Below, piece after piece: positions 30,985-41,789 of a DNA stretch of 64,000 nucleotides. Position 1 is the stretch's first letter. Every line of letters begins with the position of its first letter. The stretch is from Flavobacterium sp. (lineage in GTDB: Bacteria > Bacteroidota > Bacteroidia > Flavobacteriales > Flavobacteriaceae): NCBI GenBank assembly GCA_021740105.1, contig JAIPAM010000002.1, positions 186,001-250,000 on the forward strand, given 5' to 3'. The position numbers and the translations under genes are program-made. The notes under the pieces are model-generated. The model was given only the letters and a program-made list of their open reading frames with translations, had not been told where the DNA came from and made no database searches.

Positions 30985-32886
30985 TTATTTCTTTTTTTGC
31001 TGTGCCTTTTTTTGGGCTTCCGCTTGTTCCATAATTTCCTGCATTTTACTTTGAAACTTACCGAGCTTCTTAGGTTCTTTTAATTTGTTTTCCTGAATTT
31101 GTGCGTGAATTTTATCATTATCAACAATATAATTCTTGATTACTAGCATAATTCCAATGGTAATTAAATTGGATATAAAGTTATACAAACTCAATCCTGC
31201 ACCATAAGTATTAAAGAAAATTAACATCATTAATGGCGAAACATAAATCATAATTTTCATCAATTTCGCCATATCTGGCATACCTTCTTGAGTTGGAGCT
31301 GCCATTTGTTGATCGCCAGAGGTCATTTTCATGTAGAAGAAAATAGCAATCGCAGCTAATATTGGGAATAAACTAATATGACTTCCATATAAAGGAATAT
31401 GAAATGGCAATTTCATGATTTCATCAAATGAAGATAAATCGTCAGCCCATAAGAAACCCTTTTGTCTTAATTCAAATGCTGAGGGGAAAAACTGGAAAGA
31501 AGCATACATAAACGGTAACTGAATCAAAGCGGGAATACAACCAGCCATCGGATTTACTCCAGCTTTGTTGTACAACTTCATTGTTTCCTGTTGTTTTTTT
31601 GCAGGCTCTTTTTGAAATTTCTCATTCAATTCATTAATTTCAGGACGAAGCACTTTCATTTTTGCTTGAGACAAAAATGATTTATATGTTATCGGAGACA
31701 TTGCAATTTTAATGATAATGGTAAAGATGATAATGGCTATTCCATAAGCAATATAATAACTCAAAAATCCAAACAATGGAATAAAAATAAACTTATTAAT
31801 CCATCCAAAAATTCCCCAACCTAATGGAATAATCTTTTCTATATTTTTATCGTAATTATTTAGCGTTTTATAATCCGATGGCCCAAAATACCAACTCATT
31901 TTATAGTTTACTTCACCATTTGAATAGGCTAACGGCATTTTAGAATTGAATTGCTTAACGAAAATAGTATCTTTATTTTCATCAATCACTAACTTATTTG
32001 ACTTTAATATGGCTTTCTCAAATGGCGTTTCTGTCATTAATATTGAAGAAAAGAAATGTTGTTTGTAAGCGATGTATTTAACTTTGTCCAACGTTTCTTC
32101 TTGGTTTTCACCATCACTTACATTATTAAATTTCTCATCACCATATTCATAATTTAATAAGGTGTATCTATTTTCAAATGAAGCGCTTTTCTCGTTTCTG
32201 TACGTTTTTAAATCCCATTCTAAATCAAGTGGTTTTGAAGTGTTTAACACTTTATTTAATCCTTGAGAACGCAAATTAAAGCCAACCATATAATCATTTG
32301 GCTTCAACTCATATTGGTATTCCAAAAATTCATTAGCACCTGCTTTTAATCGCATGGTAAGAACTTGATTGGCACCAACTTTAGTAAGTTTAGGCTCAAA
32401 AAATAAATTTTTAGTATTTAAAGTATGATTGTCATTGGTAATCAATTGAATGTTCAATTGAGAATTATTGTCCTTTATTAACTCAACTAATTGTCCCGAA
32501 CCTTTTTTGAATTTTTCAAAATTCTTTAAAACCGCCTCAACGATATAACCTCCTTTATTAGAGATTTTGAGAAGTATAAATTCGTTTTCAAGAGTGGTTA
32601 CAGTATCTTTTGCAGAAACTAAAGTGGCAGAATAAGCAAAATTACCTAATGATTTTTTAAGTTTTTCGATTTGAGCCACCGAAGCAGAAGAAGTATCAAC
32701 TTGATTCAAAGTTATATTTTCTGACGCCACTTTCTTAGAAGATACAATAGCGGCTTGTTCCTTTTTTGCTTTTTCAACTGCTAATTCTTCTTTTGAAGGC
32801 TGATTTTGATACATCATCCAAATCAAAATTCCAAAAATAAGTACAAAGCCAATAATTGAATTTAAATCTAATTTTTTTTCTTCCAT
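30985..32886 (-). CDS. yidC: Membrane protein insertase
   Basis: YidC inserts and folds inner-membrane proteins, alone or with the Sec translocon. The 633-residue product has an N-terminal anchor helix (about 9-23), a large periplasmic beta-domain (about 60-350), and the conserved C-terminal five-helix 60KD_IMP domain starting near IIKIAMSPITYKSF, with the AGCIPALIQLPFMYASFQ block and a Lys-rich tail that can bind ribosomes. Length suits Bacteroidota YidC. It follows pyrG by 42 bases on the minus strand and is the last gene of that transcript. Confidence 0.96.
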   Translation of the reverse strand: MEEKKLDLNSIIGFVLIFGILIWMMYQNQPSKEELAVEKAKKEQAAIVSSKKVASENITLNQVDTSSASVAQIEKLKKSLGNFAYSATLVSAKDTVTTLENEFILLKISNKGGYIVEAVLKNFEKFKKGSGQLVELIKDNNSQLNIQLITNDNHTLNTKNLFFEPKLTKVGANQVLTMRLKAGANEFLEYQYELKPNDYMVGFNLRSQGLNKVLNTSKPLDLEWDLKTYRNEKSASFENRYTLLNYEYGDEKFNNVSDGENQEETLDKVKYIAYKQHFFSSILMTETPFEKAILKSNKLVIDENKDTIFVKQFNSKMPLAYSNGEVNYKMSWYFGPSDYKTLNNYDKNIEKIIPLGWGIFGWINKFIFIPLFGFLSYYIAYGIAIIIFTIIIKIAMSPITYKSFLSQAKMKVLRPEINELNEKFQKEPAKKQQETMKLYNKAGVNPMAGCIPALIQLPFMYASFQFFPSAFELRQKGFLWADDLSSFDEIMKLPFHIPLYGSHISLFPILAAIAIFFYMKMTSGDQQMAAPTQEGMPDMAKLMKIMIYVSPLMMLIFFNTYGAGLSLYNFISNLITIGIMLVIKNYIVDNDKIHAQIQENKLKEPKKLGKFQSKMQEIMEQAEAQKKAQQKKK

Positions 32887-32928
32887 TTTACTTTTATTAA
32901 AGTCGATTTCGCGATCGAAAATACAATT

Positions 32929-34587
<1,659 letters not shown>

Positions 34588-34660
34588 TTAGATTATATGG
34601 AATTAAAATAGTTAGTATTTAAAAAATAATTGGGTTGAAAATCCAATAAAAAAACAAAAA

Positions 34661-34882
34661 TCAATACTTCTTTCTAATATTTCGAATTAAATCTTCTAAC
34701 CCATTTAATTTTAATTCATAAACCAATTGGAGTTGTTCGCCCAAAGCACCGTTTGGAAAGCCTTTGTTGCGGTACCAAACGATATAATATTCGGGAATAT
34801 CAATTAAATAATAGCCCGCGTATTTACCAAAAGGCATTTTGGTATGCGCCAAGTCAATTAGCTTTTGTTGGTTTTTATCCAA
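34661..34882 (-). CDS. DUF3820 family protein
   Basis: A 73-residue protein matching the small DUF3820 family: the MPFGKYAGYYLIDIPEYYIVW segment and the NGALGEQLQ block are characteristic. Members occur across bacteria, and related segments are found in nucleases that process DNA, but no function is settled. It starts 3 bases after the OsmC gene stop, so it is co-transcribed with it. A 124-base gap separates it from pyrG, which has its own promoter. Confidence 0.85.
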   Translation of the reverse strand: MDKNQQKLIDLAHTKMPFGKYAGYYLIDIPEYYIVWYRNKGFPNGALGEQLQLVYELKLNGLEDLIRNIRKKY

Positions 34883-34885
34883 AAT

Positions 34886-35287
34886 TTATTTCCAATTAAA
34901 AGTAATCTCCTTTTTGATATCAGGGTGCAAACTATAATAAACTGGACATGTCATGGTAGTACGTTCCAAAATGGTTTTGTTTTTAGCATCGGTTACAGCA
35001 CTAAAATTAAATACTACGTGAATCTCGGAAATACGTCTTGGATCGGCAGCCATAACTTTGGTGATTTCCGCCGTAGAATTGGATAAATCAACATTCAAAT
35101 CTTGCGCTTTTATTCCCATAACGGTGAACATACAACTTCCTAATGCGTTAGCAACCGTATCGGTAGGAGAAAAAGCTTCTCCTTTTCCGTTGTTGTCAAT
35201 TGGAGCATCTGAAATAATTTCAGAACCCGATTGTAAATGAATGGATGAAGTACGTAAATCGCCTAAATACGTTATTTTTGAAGTCAT
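34886..35287 (-). CDS. OsmC/Ohr family protein
   Basis: A 133-residue OsmC-fold protein. It begins MTSKITYLGDLRTSSIHLQSG and carries the DGKGEAFSPT-like loop (here NNGKGEAFSPTD) with the nearby Cys in LGSCMFTVMG; a second Cys lies in MTCPVYYSLHP. These two cysteines form the peroxide-reducing site in OsmC and Ohr proteins, which destroy organic hydroperoxides. It overlaps the LysM/PBP1 gene by 4 bases and is followed 3 bases later by the DUF3820 gene. Confidence 0.9.
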   Translation of the reverse strand: MTSKITYLGDLRTSSIHLQSGSEIISDAPIDNNGKGEAFSPTDTVANALGSCMFTVMGIKAQDLNVDLSNSTAEITKVMAADPRRISEIHVVFNFSAVTDAKNKTILERTTMTCPVYYSLHPDIKKEITFNWK

Positions 35288-36801
35288 TCTGAAGCCTGTT
35301 TTAAAGTCAAGTCCGATTCGTAATTTAGAATATAAATCCCTTTATTACTATAGGTATCAAGAGAATTTTTACTGTAATTGAATCTGTTTTCTATTTGCTC
35401 GGTAACATAATTTTCTGAAACAGTTTTAAAATCCTCCTCTTGTGACAATCTCATCATGGTATCAAAAGCCAAGTCGAATCCCCGAACGGCAAATTGGTTT
35501 GGAAATATCTTATTGATTTTCTTGTATTTATTTCTAAATAGTTCTGCCTCTGGAGATAAATTTTCTCGAACAATTGAAGGATACATCATTTTCAATTTAA
35601 CCAATCTATTCAAATCAATTTCATAAAAATCTAAGGTTGGATTGGGCTCTAGAATCACCATTTGCAACTGATAATCAGTCATTAAACTAATCATCGCATT
35701 GGTAGCAGCCAAAATAAAACCTGTTTTTTGTGAATCTAAAATAATATAATTCATTTTGTTTCTCACCAATAATTTGCGCAAACTGTCTTTAACAACTAAT
35801 CCTGTTGGTGTTAAACCAACTATTTTATTTTTGTAATTATTGGACTTCAAAAAATCTTTTAATGAGGCCTTTTTAGTATCGATTAACGCAACTAGATTGC
35901 CGTTGTTTTTACCAATGTAATTTATCATTGCTGCTTTACAATTTTCGTTAGAAGGCATCGATTGATAAATAGTAGAAGATGATTTTCCTGTTTCTTTGGA
36001 TAATGGTGATAAAATAGGAACTGAATTACTACCTAAAGATTGAGATAATTTCTCAATATTCAACTGGTAAAACGGACCTATAATTGCATTAGCAGATTGA
36101 AATTTATTTTGTTGGATTAAACTCGGAATTGAAGAAGTATTTTTGGTTTCTTCTGAATCATAAATTTTTATATTGATATTCAACCCAATGGTTTTAGCGG
36201 AATCAATAGCCATCAAGACTCCAGAATAAAAATCCAAAGTCATGTTTAAAAATTTATCTTTTTTTAGTTTAGAAGGGATGGTGTTTATGGTGTCACCTTC
36301 AATTTTTGATATATTAAATGGCAATAAAAAAACCAACTCTTTAGGACTGCTAGAAGTAGATTTAGTAAGTTTCATTAATGGTTTGTCAATCCGAGGTTTA
36401 TTTGCAGCAGCAAGTAAATTTGTTGCAGACTTAATTGGGATAACCAAATTTTGTCCCACTTTTAAACCTTCACTTAGAATAGCTAAATTAGCATTCTGAA
36501 TTTCTTCAACAGACATAGAATACAATTTTGAAATACTATAAAGCGTTTCTTTAGCAGCTACAATATGAGTATTATTGGAGTAAACGGTTGTTTTACCAAT
36601 TGGAATAACCAACAAAGCATCGAGTTGAATTCCATTTTGAGCATCGGGATTCAGATTGTATATTTCTGAAGGAGTACAATTGTATTTTTGAGCAATTTGA
36701 GTAATAGTCTCTCCCTTAACCACCTTGTGCTTTGTAAAAATTTGAGCGTTTACTGCAAATGAAATTAAGGTTACAAAAACTAAAATTACTTTTTTATACA
36801 T
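35284..36801 (-). CDS. LysM and PBP1-type periplasmic binding fusion protein
   Basis: A 505-residue exported protein (signal peptide ending near VNAQ). Two LysM domains follow: KHKVVKGETITQIAQKYNC (about 24-67) and THIVAAKETLYSISKLYSMS (about 76-122). From about residue 150 to the end the protein resembles type 1 periplasmic ligand-binding proteins of ABC transporters (VFLLPFNIS, then GPFYQLNIEKLSQSL). LysM binds peptidoglycan, so the binding domain is probably anchored to the cell wall; no transporter gene is adjacent and the ligand is unknown. It starts 24 bases after guaA. Confidence 0.88.
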   Translation of the reverse strand: MYKKVILVFVTLISFAVNAQIFTKHKVVKGETITQIAQKYNCTPSEIYNLNPDAQNGIQLDALLVIPIGKTTVYSNNTHIVAAKETLYSISKLYSMSVEEIQNANLAILSEGLKVGQNLVIPIKSATNLLAAANKPRIDKPLMKLTKSTSSSPKELVFLLPFNISKIEGDTINTIPSKLKKDKFLNMTLDFYSGVLMAIDSAKTIGLNINIKIYDSEETKNTSSIPSLIQQNKFQSANAIIGPFYQLNIEKLSQSLGSNSVPILSPLSKETGKSSSTIYQSMPSNENCKAAMINYIGKNNGNLVALIDTKKASLKDFLKSNNYKNKIVGLTPTGLVVKDSLRKLLVRNKMNYIILDSQKTGFILAATNAMISLMTDYQLQMVILEPNPTLDFYEIDLNRLVKLKMMYPSIVRENLSPEAELFRNKYKKINKIFPNQFAVRGFDLAFDTMMRLSQEEDFKTVSENYVTEQIENRFNYSKNSLDTYSNKGIYILNYESDLTLKQASE

Positions 36802-36825
36802 TTTTTTATTTATATAGAAATTAAA

Positions 36826-38355
36826 TTATTCCCACTCAATTGTTGCCGGTGGTTTTGAACTAATATCATAAACCACTCTGTTCACACCCGGAACTTTATT
36901 GATAATATCATTGGAAACTTTCATCAAGAAATCATAAGGCAAATGTACCCAATCAGCTGTCATTCCATCAGTAGATTCAACCGCACGAAGCGCAACTACT
37001 TTTTCATAAGTACGCTCATCGCCCATCACACCCACACTATTTACAGGAAGTAAAATGGCACCAGCTTGCCATACTTTATCGTATAATCCCCACGATTTTA
37101 AACCATCAATAAACACAGCATCAACCTCTTGCAAGATACGTACTTTTTCTGGAGTGATATCACCCAAAATACGAATAGACAAACCAGGACCCGGAAACGG
37201 ATGACGACCTAATAATAATTGGTCTATTCCTAATGTTGCTCCTACTCTTCTCACTTCGTCTTTGAAAAGCATTCTCAATGGTTCAACAATTTTTAATTTC
37301 ATATAATCGGGTAAACCACCCACGTTATGATGGGATTTTATAGTAGCAGAAGGCCCTTTTACAGAAACCGATTCAATTACATCAGGATATATTGTGCCTT
37401 GAGCCAACCATTTTACATCTTGTATTTGATTTGACTCATCGTCAAAAACTTCGATAAAAACTCTACCAATGGCTTTTCTCTTTAATTCTGGATCTTCAAT
37501 TCCGGCTAAGGCGTCTAAAAATCGTTTAGATGCATCAACACCCTTTACATTTAAGCCCATTCCTTTGTATTGATCCAGTACATTTTCGAATTCGTTTTTT
37601 CGTAACAAACCATTATTGACGAAAATACAGTATAAATTTTTTCCAATTGCTTGGTGCAATAAAACAGCTGCAACAGTAGAATCTACTCCTCCTGAAAGCC
37701 CTAATACCACTTTATCATTTTGTAGTTTCGTTTTCAATTCTGAAACCATTTCACCTACAAAAGCATTTGGAGTAAATGTTTGTGGCACATCAGCAATTTT
37801 CACTAAGAAATTCTCCAACATTAATTTTCCATCTGTAGAATGAAAAACCTCCGGGTGGTATTGAATTGCATAAGTTGTTTCGCCTTCAATTTTATAGGCT
37901 GCAAATTCAACATCGTTAGTACTAGCCAACTTTACACCGTTTGTAGGTAACGCTTTAATACTATCGCTATGGCTCATCCAAACTTGAGAATTATCTGAAA
38001 CCCCTTCAAAGAAAAGTTCGTTGTCTTTGATATAAGATAAGTTGGCTCTTCCGTATTCTCTAGTATTTGAAGCGGCCACTTCTCCTCCACTAAAATGAGC
38101 TAAATATTGTGCACCATAACATACCGCTAGCATTGGTAATTTTCCTCTAATTTGAGATAAATCTGGATGTGGCGCGTCATCAGAACGAACTGAAAAGGGG
38201 CTTCCACCAAGAATAACTGCTTTATAACTTGATAAAGCGCTAGGAAAATTATTGTAAGGGAAAATTTCGCAAAAGATATTTAACTCGCGAACTCTTCTCG
38301 CAATAAGTTGTGTGTATTGCGATCCGAAATCTAAAATAAGTACATTGTGTTGCAT
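36826..38355 (-). CDS. guaA: GMP synthase (glutamine-hydrolysing)
   Basis: GuaA converts XMP to GMP with ATP and glutamine. The 509-residue protein has a class-I amidotransferase domain with the nucleophile Cys79 (AVCYGAQYL) and the YHPEV His-Glu pair, an ATP-pyrophosphatase domain with LSGGVDSTV (about 217-225), and the C-terminal dimerisation domain ending PPATIEWE. The start [16 protein letters not shown] is chosen over the in-frame TTG 6 bases upstream, which would lie within the promoter element. Its -7 element lies so close that the mRNA may be leaderless. Confidence 0.97.
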   Translation of the reverse strand: MQHNVLILDFGSQYTQLIARRVRELNIFCEIFPYNNFPSALSSYKAVILGGSPFSVRSDDAPHPDLSQIRGKLPMLAVCYGAQYLAHFSGGEVAASNTREYGRANLSYIKDNELFFEGVSDNSQVWMSHSDSIKALPTNGVKLASTNDVEFAAYKIEGETTYAIQYHPEVFHSTDGKLMLENFLVKIADVPQTFTPNAFVGEMVSELKTKLQNDKVVLGLSGGVDSTVAAVLLHQAIGKNLYCIFVNNGLLRKNEFENVLDQYKGMGLNVKGVDASKRFLDALAGIEDPELKRKAIGRVFIEVFDDESNQIQDVKWLAQGTIYPDVIESVSVKGPSATIKSHHNVGGLPDYMKLKIVEPLRMLFKDEVRRVGATLGIDQLLLGRHPFPGPGLSIRILGDITPEKVRILQEVDAVFIDGLKSWGLYDKVWQAGAILLPVNSVGVMGDERTYEKVVALRAVESTDGMTADWVHLPYDFLMKVSNDIINKVPGVNRVVYDISSKPPATIEWE

Positions 38356-38358
38356 GTG

Positions 38359-38366
38359 CAAAGGTA
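38359..38366 (-). promoter_or_regulatory. -7 promoter element of guaA
   Basis: The minus strand reads TACCTTTG, then CAC, then the guaA ATG. With transcription starting about four bases after the box, the first base would be the A of ATG. A second match, TAAATTTG, lies at 38420-38427 and would give a leader of about 60 bases. Confidence 0.55.
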
Positions 38367-38664
38367 AAATTGTGTGTTATGATGAAGTTTTAATAGAAAT
38401 TCTACATCTATTTAAAGGGCAAATTTAGGAAAATAATATTAGAAAATTAGAATAAACTTAGCTTATAAAACTATTATAATTTACATTAAATAGAACTATT
38501 CTCATAAAACAAGTATACAATTGAACTCCTAATATAAATACTAATACTAAAAAATTATCGTTATAAGTAACTATGAAATAGCCGTATAAAAAATTATCTA
38601 TTTTTATAGCTTCTTTAGAAAAAAATATTGAAATTTGTAATCTTACTAAACCTAAACAACAGTT
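38367..38664. other. AT-rich divergent gap between guaA and exbB
   Basis: About 300 bases with no credible reading frame or RNA. It holds the second guaA -7 candidate (38420-38427, minus strand TAAATTTG). No exact TAnnTTTG box is seen for exbB; the AT-rich stretch around 38620-38645 is the likely location of its promoter. Confidence 0.45.
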
Positions 38665-39372
38665 ATGTTTTTAAACTTTTTCCTTCAATCTTCAACAGCT
38701 GCTTCCGACACGATTTCCAATGCTGTTGCAAATGCAAATTCTACTCCGAGCACAACAGATTCCGTTTCTTATTTAGATTTTTTACTTAAAGGTGGGATTA
38801 TGATAATACCAATTATCATTTTACTATTCTTTTGTATTTATGTGATTGTAGAAAGATATTTATCAATTAAGAAAGCCACTCGACAAGACGAAAACATGAT
38901 TAATGATGTAAGAATCCAATTAAAATCAGGTAAAATTGACAATGCAATAATGATGTGCGGACGAGGAAATACTGCTTCAGGCAATATTATTAAAAGTGGA
39001 ATTTCAATTATAGGTAGACCAATTAGCGAAATTGAATCGGTAATGGAAAAAACTGCGAATGTGGAGATTGCAGAAATGGAAAAAGGGTTGGGTTATTTGG
39101 GCTTAATTTCTGGTATAGCACCTATTTTAGGTTTTATCGGAACCATATCTGGAGTAATTAAGATATTTCATACCATTTCAAACACTGGGAATTTAAATAT
39201 ACAAACAATATCTGGAGGTTTATATGAAAAAATGATTAGTAGCGGAGCCGGACTTGTGGTTGGTGTTGTTGCCTATTCAGCTTACCATTTATTCAATATG
39301 ATGATAGATCACTTTTCATTGAAAGTTCAAAAACAAACCTTAGAAATTATTAAAGTAATTCAACAACCATAA
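38665..39372 (+). CDS. exbB: MotA/TolQ/ExbB proton channel protein
   Basis: A 235-residue inner-membrane protein with three predicted helices: about 43-65 (GGIMIIPIIILLFFCIYVIV), about 137-160 (LGLISGIAPILGFIGTISGVI) and about 190-212 (SSGAGLVVGVVAYSAYHLF). The APxLGFxGTxxG block is the family's ion-channel signature. Together with ExbD it uses proton flow to power TonB or Tol-like proteins. exbD follows after a single base. No tonB gene is next to it, so which energised partner it serves is not shown. Confidence 0.88.
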   Translation: MFLNFFLQSSTAASDTISNAVANANSTPSTTDSVSYLDFLLKGGIMIIPIIILLFFCIYVIVERYLSIKKATRQDENMINDVRIQLKSGKIDNAIMMCGRGNTASGNIIKSGISIIGRPISEIESVMEKTANVEIAEMEKGLGYLGLISGIAPILGFIGTISGVIKIFHTISNTGNLNIQTISGGLYEKMISSGAGLVVGVVAYSAYHLFNMMIDHFSLKVQKQTLEIIKVIQQP

Positions 39373-39373
39373 T

Positions 39374-39766
39374 ATGGCAATTAAAAGAAATAAGCGTTTT
39401 CACGCTGAAATTCCTACCTCTTCACTGAGTGATATTATGTTCTTTTTGTTTTTGTTTTTTCTAATTATATCAACATTAGCAAATCCAAATGTAATTAAGT
39501 TGACTTTGCCAAAGGCAGCTTCTAACGAAAGTACCAATAAAGACCATATTAGTTTATCTGTTACTGAAGATAAATTATATTATATCGACAAGCAGGAAGT
39601 TGCGTTTGAAAATTTAGAGCAAATGTTACTAGAAAAAACTTCAATTTCTGGTGACAAAACGGTAGTTCTTAGAGTTCCTGCCGATAATAAAGTGCAAGAT
39701 TTAGTTGACTTAATGCAGATTGGCGTTAAACTAAAATTGAATTTTGTGATAGCCACATCAAAGTAA
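39374..39766 (+). CDS. exbD: ExbD/TolR biopolymer transport protein
   Basis: A 130-residue protein with one N-terminal membrane helix (about 19-37) that contains the key proton-carrying residue Asp20 in SSLSDIMFF, followed by the LTLPKA motif and a periplasmic domain (about 45-130). This is the normal ExbD/TolR layout. It partners with ExbB encoded 1 base upstream, and crcB begins 7 bases downstream. Confidence 0.9.
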   Translation: MAIKRNKRFHAEIPTSSLSDIMFFLFLFFLIISTLANPNVIKLTLPKAASNESTNKDHISLSVTEDKLYYIDKQEVAFENLEQMLLEKTSISGDKTVVLRVPADNKVQDLVDLMQIGVKLKLNFVIATSK

Positions 39767-39773
39767 TTTTTTT

Positions 39774-40145
39774 ATGATTAGAACTTTATTATTAATTGCT
39801 ATTGGCGGAGGAATTGGGAGTGTATTTAGGTATTTAACTTCTATTTTATTGCAAAAATATTACGCCTCTATTTTTCCATTAGCCACTTTAATTACTAATG
39901 TTCTTGGCTGTTTTTTAATTGGAATTGCAATTGCATTATTAGAAAAAAACAATTTGGTAAACTCCAATATCAAGTGGTTTTTCATAACAGGATTTTGTGG
40001 CGGCTATACTACCTTTTCTACATTTGGCCTTGAAAATATCAATTTACTTCAAAACAACCAATCAGGAATGGCGTTTATCTATATCGGCTTAAGCGTAATT
40101 ATTGGATTATTTGCTGTTTGGCTCGGGCTGAATATTGCAAAATAA
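39774..40145 (+). CDS. crcB: Fluoride channel
   Basis: A 123-residue CrcB/Fluc protein with four membrane helices. The family signatures are the GGGIGSVFRY block (11-20) and GFCGGYTTFST (73-83), whose polar residues line the fluoride path. Fluc proteins form antiparallel dimers that let fluoride leave the cell. It follows exbD by 7 bases and is probably co-transcribed, which would tie it to an envelope operon. No fluoride riboswitch is visible upstream. Confidence 0.93.
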   Translation: MIRTLLLIAIGGGIGSVFRYLTSILLQKYYASIFPLATLITNVLGCFLIGIAIALLEKNNLVNSNIKWFFITGFCGGYTTFSTFGLENINLLQNNQSGMAFIYIGLSVIIGLFAVWLGLNIAK

Positions 40146-40204
40146 ATTGGTAAGAATTGGTTAAAATGTTTCTATTTTGTGAAAAAAATGTAACTTCGCA
40201 TCCT

Positions 40205-41224
40205 ATGAAAAATTTTGACATCAATAAGATAAAATTACTTTTATCGAAACCTAAAAAAATTGTTATTGTTCCACATCGAAATCCTGACGGAGATGCGATG
40301 GGATCAACATTGGGTTTATACCATTTTTTGTTAAAATTAAACCACGAAGTAGTGGTGATTTCTCCAAATGAATTTCCGGAATTTTTAGATTGGCTTCCTG
40401 CTGCAGAGAAAGTCCTGATTTATGAAAAGCAAAAAGCAGCTACCACAAAAATTATCAATGAAGCGGAATTGATTTTTACCTTAGATTTCAACGCACTGCA
40501 CCGTGTAGGTGAAATGGAATCGGCTCTGCAAGAAGCCTCCTGTCCTTTCGTAATGATTGATCATCATCAAAAACCTGATAATTATGCCGAATTTACCTAC
40601 TCAGATACTGATTTTGGTTCAACCTGCGAAATGATTTATAATTTCATTGAATTTTTAGAGCAAACCTCATTAATCGACAAAACAATAGGCACTTGTTTAT
40701 ATACCGGAATTTTAACCGATTCTGGTTCTTTTAGGTATCCTAAAACCACTGGCAGAACCCACCGTATTGTAGCCAAATTAATTGATTTAGGTGTTGAAAA
40801 TACAACTATTCCAAACTTACTCTTTGATAACAATTCTTATAATCGTCTACAATTACTAGGGAGAGCATTGCAAAATATGAAAGTGCTAGAAAAATACCGC
40901 ACTTCTTATATCTCATTAACTCAAACCGAATTAGACGACTTTCATCATGTAAAAGGCGATACCGAAGGAATTGTAAATTACGGATTGACTATAAAAGGGA
41001 TTCTATTTACCGCAATTTTCATTGAAAACAAAGAAGAGAATATCATTAAAATATCGTTCCGTTCCCAGGGTGATTTTGATGTAAATCAATTTGCTAGAGA
41101 CCATTTTAATGGTGGCGGGCATATTAATGCTGCTGGGGGGAAATCAGATTTGTCAATGCAAGAAACTATCAATAAATTTGAAAAATTAATAACTCAAAAT
41201 AGCAATTTAAATGAAACAAATTAA
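40205..41224 (+). CDS. DHH/DHHA1 phosphoesterase, NrnA-like oligoribonuclease/pAp phosphatase
   Basis: A 339-residue protein of the NrnA family, which degrades very short RNAs and removes phosphate from pAp. The metal-binding motifs are PHRNPDGDAMGS (23-34), the ADFN-like LDFNALHR, MIDHHQKP, and the DSGSFRYP segment; the DHHA1 substrate motif GGGHINAAGG lies near the end. The open frame begins at 40157, but the ATG at 40205 gives the usual N-terminus MKNFDINKI and follows a TAACTTCG element (40191-40198) by 6 bases. Its last 14 bases overlap gldI. Confidence 0.92.
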   Translation: MKNFDINKIKLLLSKPKKIVIVPHRNPDGDAMGSTLGLYHFLLKLNHEVVVISPNEFPEFLDWLPAAEKVLIYEKQKAATTKIINEAELIFTLDFNALHRVGEMESALQEASCPFVMIDHHQKPDNYAEFTYSDTDFGSTCEMIYNFIEFLEQTSLIDKTIGTCLYTGILTDSGSFRYPKTTGRTHRIVAKLIDLGVENTTIPNLLFDNNSYNRLQLLGRALQNMKVLEKYRTSYISLTQTELDDFHHVKGDTEGIVNYGLTIKGILFTAIFIENKEENIIKISFRSQGDFDVNQFARDHFNGGGHINAAGGKSDLSMQETINKFEKLITQNSNLNETN

Positions 41225-41783
41225 AAATATAGTGTCCTTATTATTTTCAGCTATATTCGTTTTGAGTTGTAGTCAACAAAAAGCGAGAAGACCCATTTCA
41301 GAATCATCAGGAACTTTTATGAGAGAATCGGCAGAGCGAAATAAAAAACTAATTGCCTCCGAGGAAACAAAAATTGATTCAATAATTAAAAGCAACCCCG
41401 ACTACAATTATATCTCCTCCAAAAAAGGATATTGGTATTTGTATGAAAGTAAAAACGATCAAGATACATTAAGACCCAGAAAAGGAGATATCGCTTATTA
41501 TAATTACGAAATTAAAGACTTAAGAGGAAATATTATTTATTCTGAATTGGAGTTAAAACCACAAGAATATCATGTAGATAAAGAGCAAAAAATAATTATA
41601 GGCTTGCGTCACGGTATTAAACTAATGCATAAAAAGGAGAAAATAACTTTCTTATTTCCATCGCATGTAGCCTATGGATATCATGGTGATGAAAATAGAA
41701 TTGGTGCCAATCAACCTATAATTTGCACAGTAACATTGAATGATTTTAAACCTGAAGAAAGTAAACCAATAGATCAAAAGTAA
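41211..41783 (+). CDS. gldI: Gliding motility FKBP-type isomerase lipoprotein GldI
   Basis: A 190-residue lipoprotein (Cys20 in FVLSC) with an FKBP-like peptidyl-prolyl isomerase domain (about 75-180: YWYLYESKND, then HGIKLMHKKEKITFLFPSHVAYGYHG). In Flavobacterium johnsoniae GldI is one of the proteins needed for gliding, thought to help fold parts of the gliding/type IX secretion machinery. It overlaps the nanoRNase gene by 14 bases and is followed 6 bases later by a cyclophilin-FKBP gene, making an isomerase operon. Its presence strongly marks the organism as a gliding-type flavobacterium. Confidence 0.92.
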   Translation: MKQIKNIVSLLFSAIFVLSCSQQKARRPISESSGTFMRESAERNKKLIASEETKIDSIIKSNPDYNYISSKKGYWYLYESKNDQDTLRPRKGDIAYYNYEIKDLRGNIIYSELELKPQEYHVDKEQKIIIGLRHGIKLMHKKEKITFLFPSHVAYGYHGDENRIGANQPIICTVTLNDFKPEESKPIDQK

Positions 41784-41789
41784 TAACAA

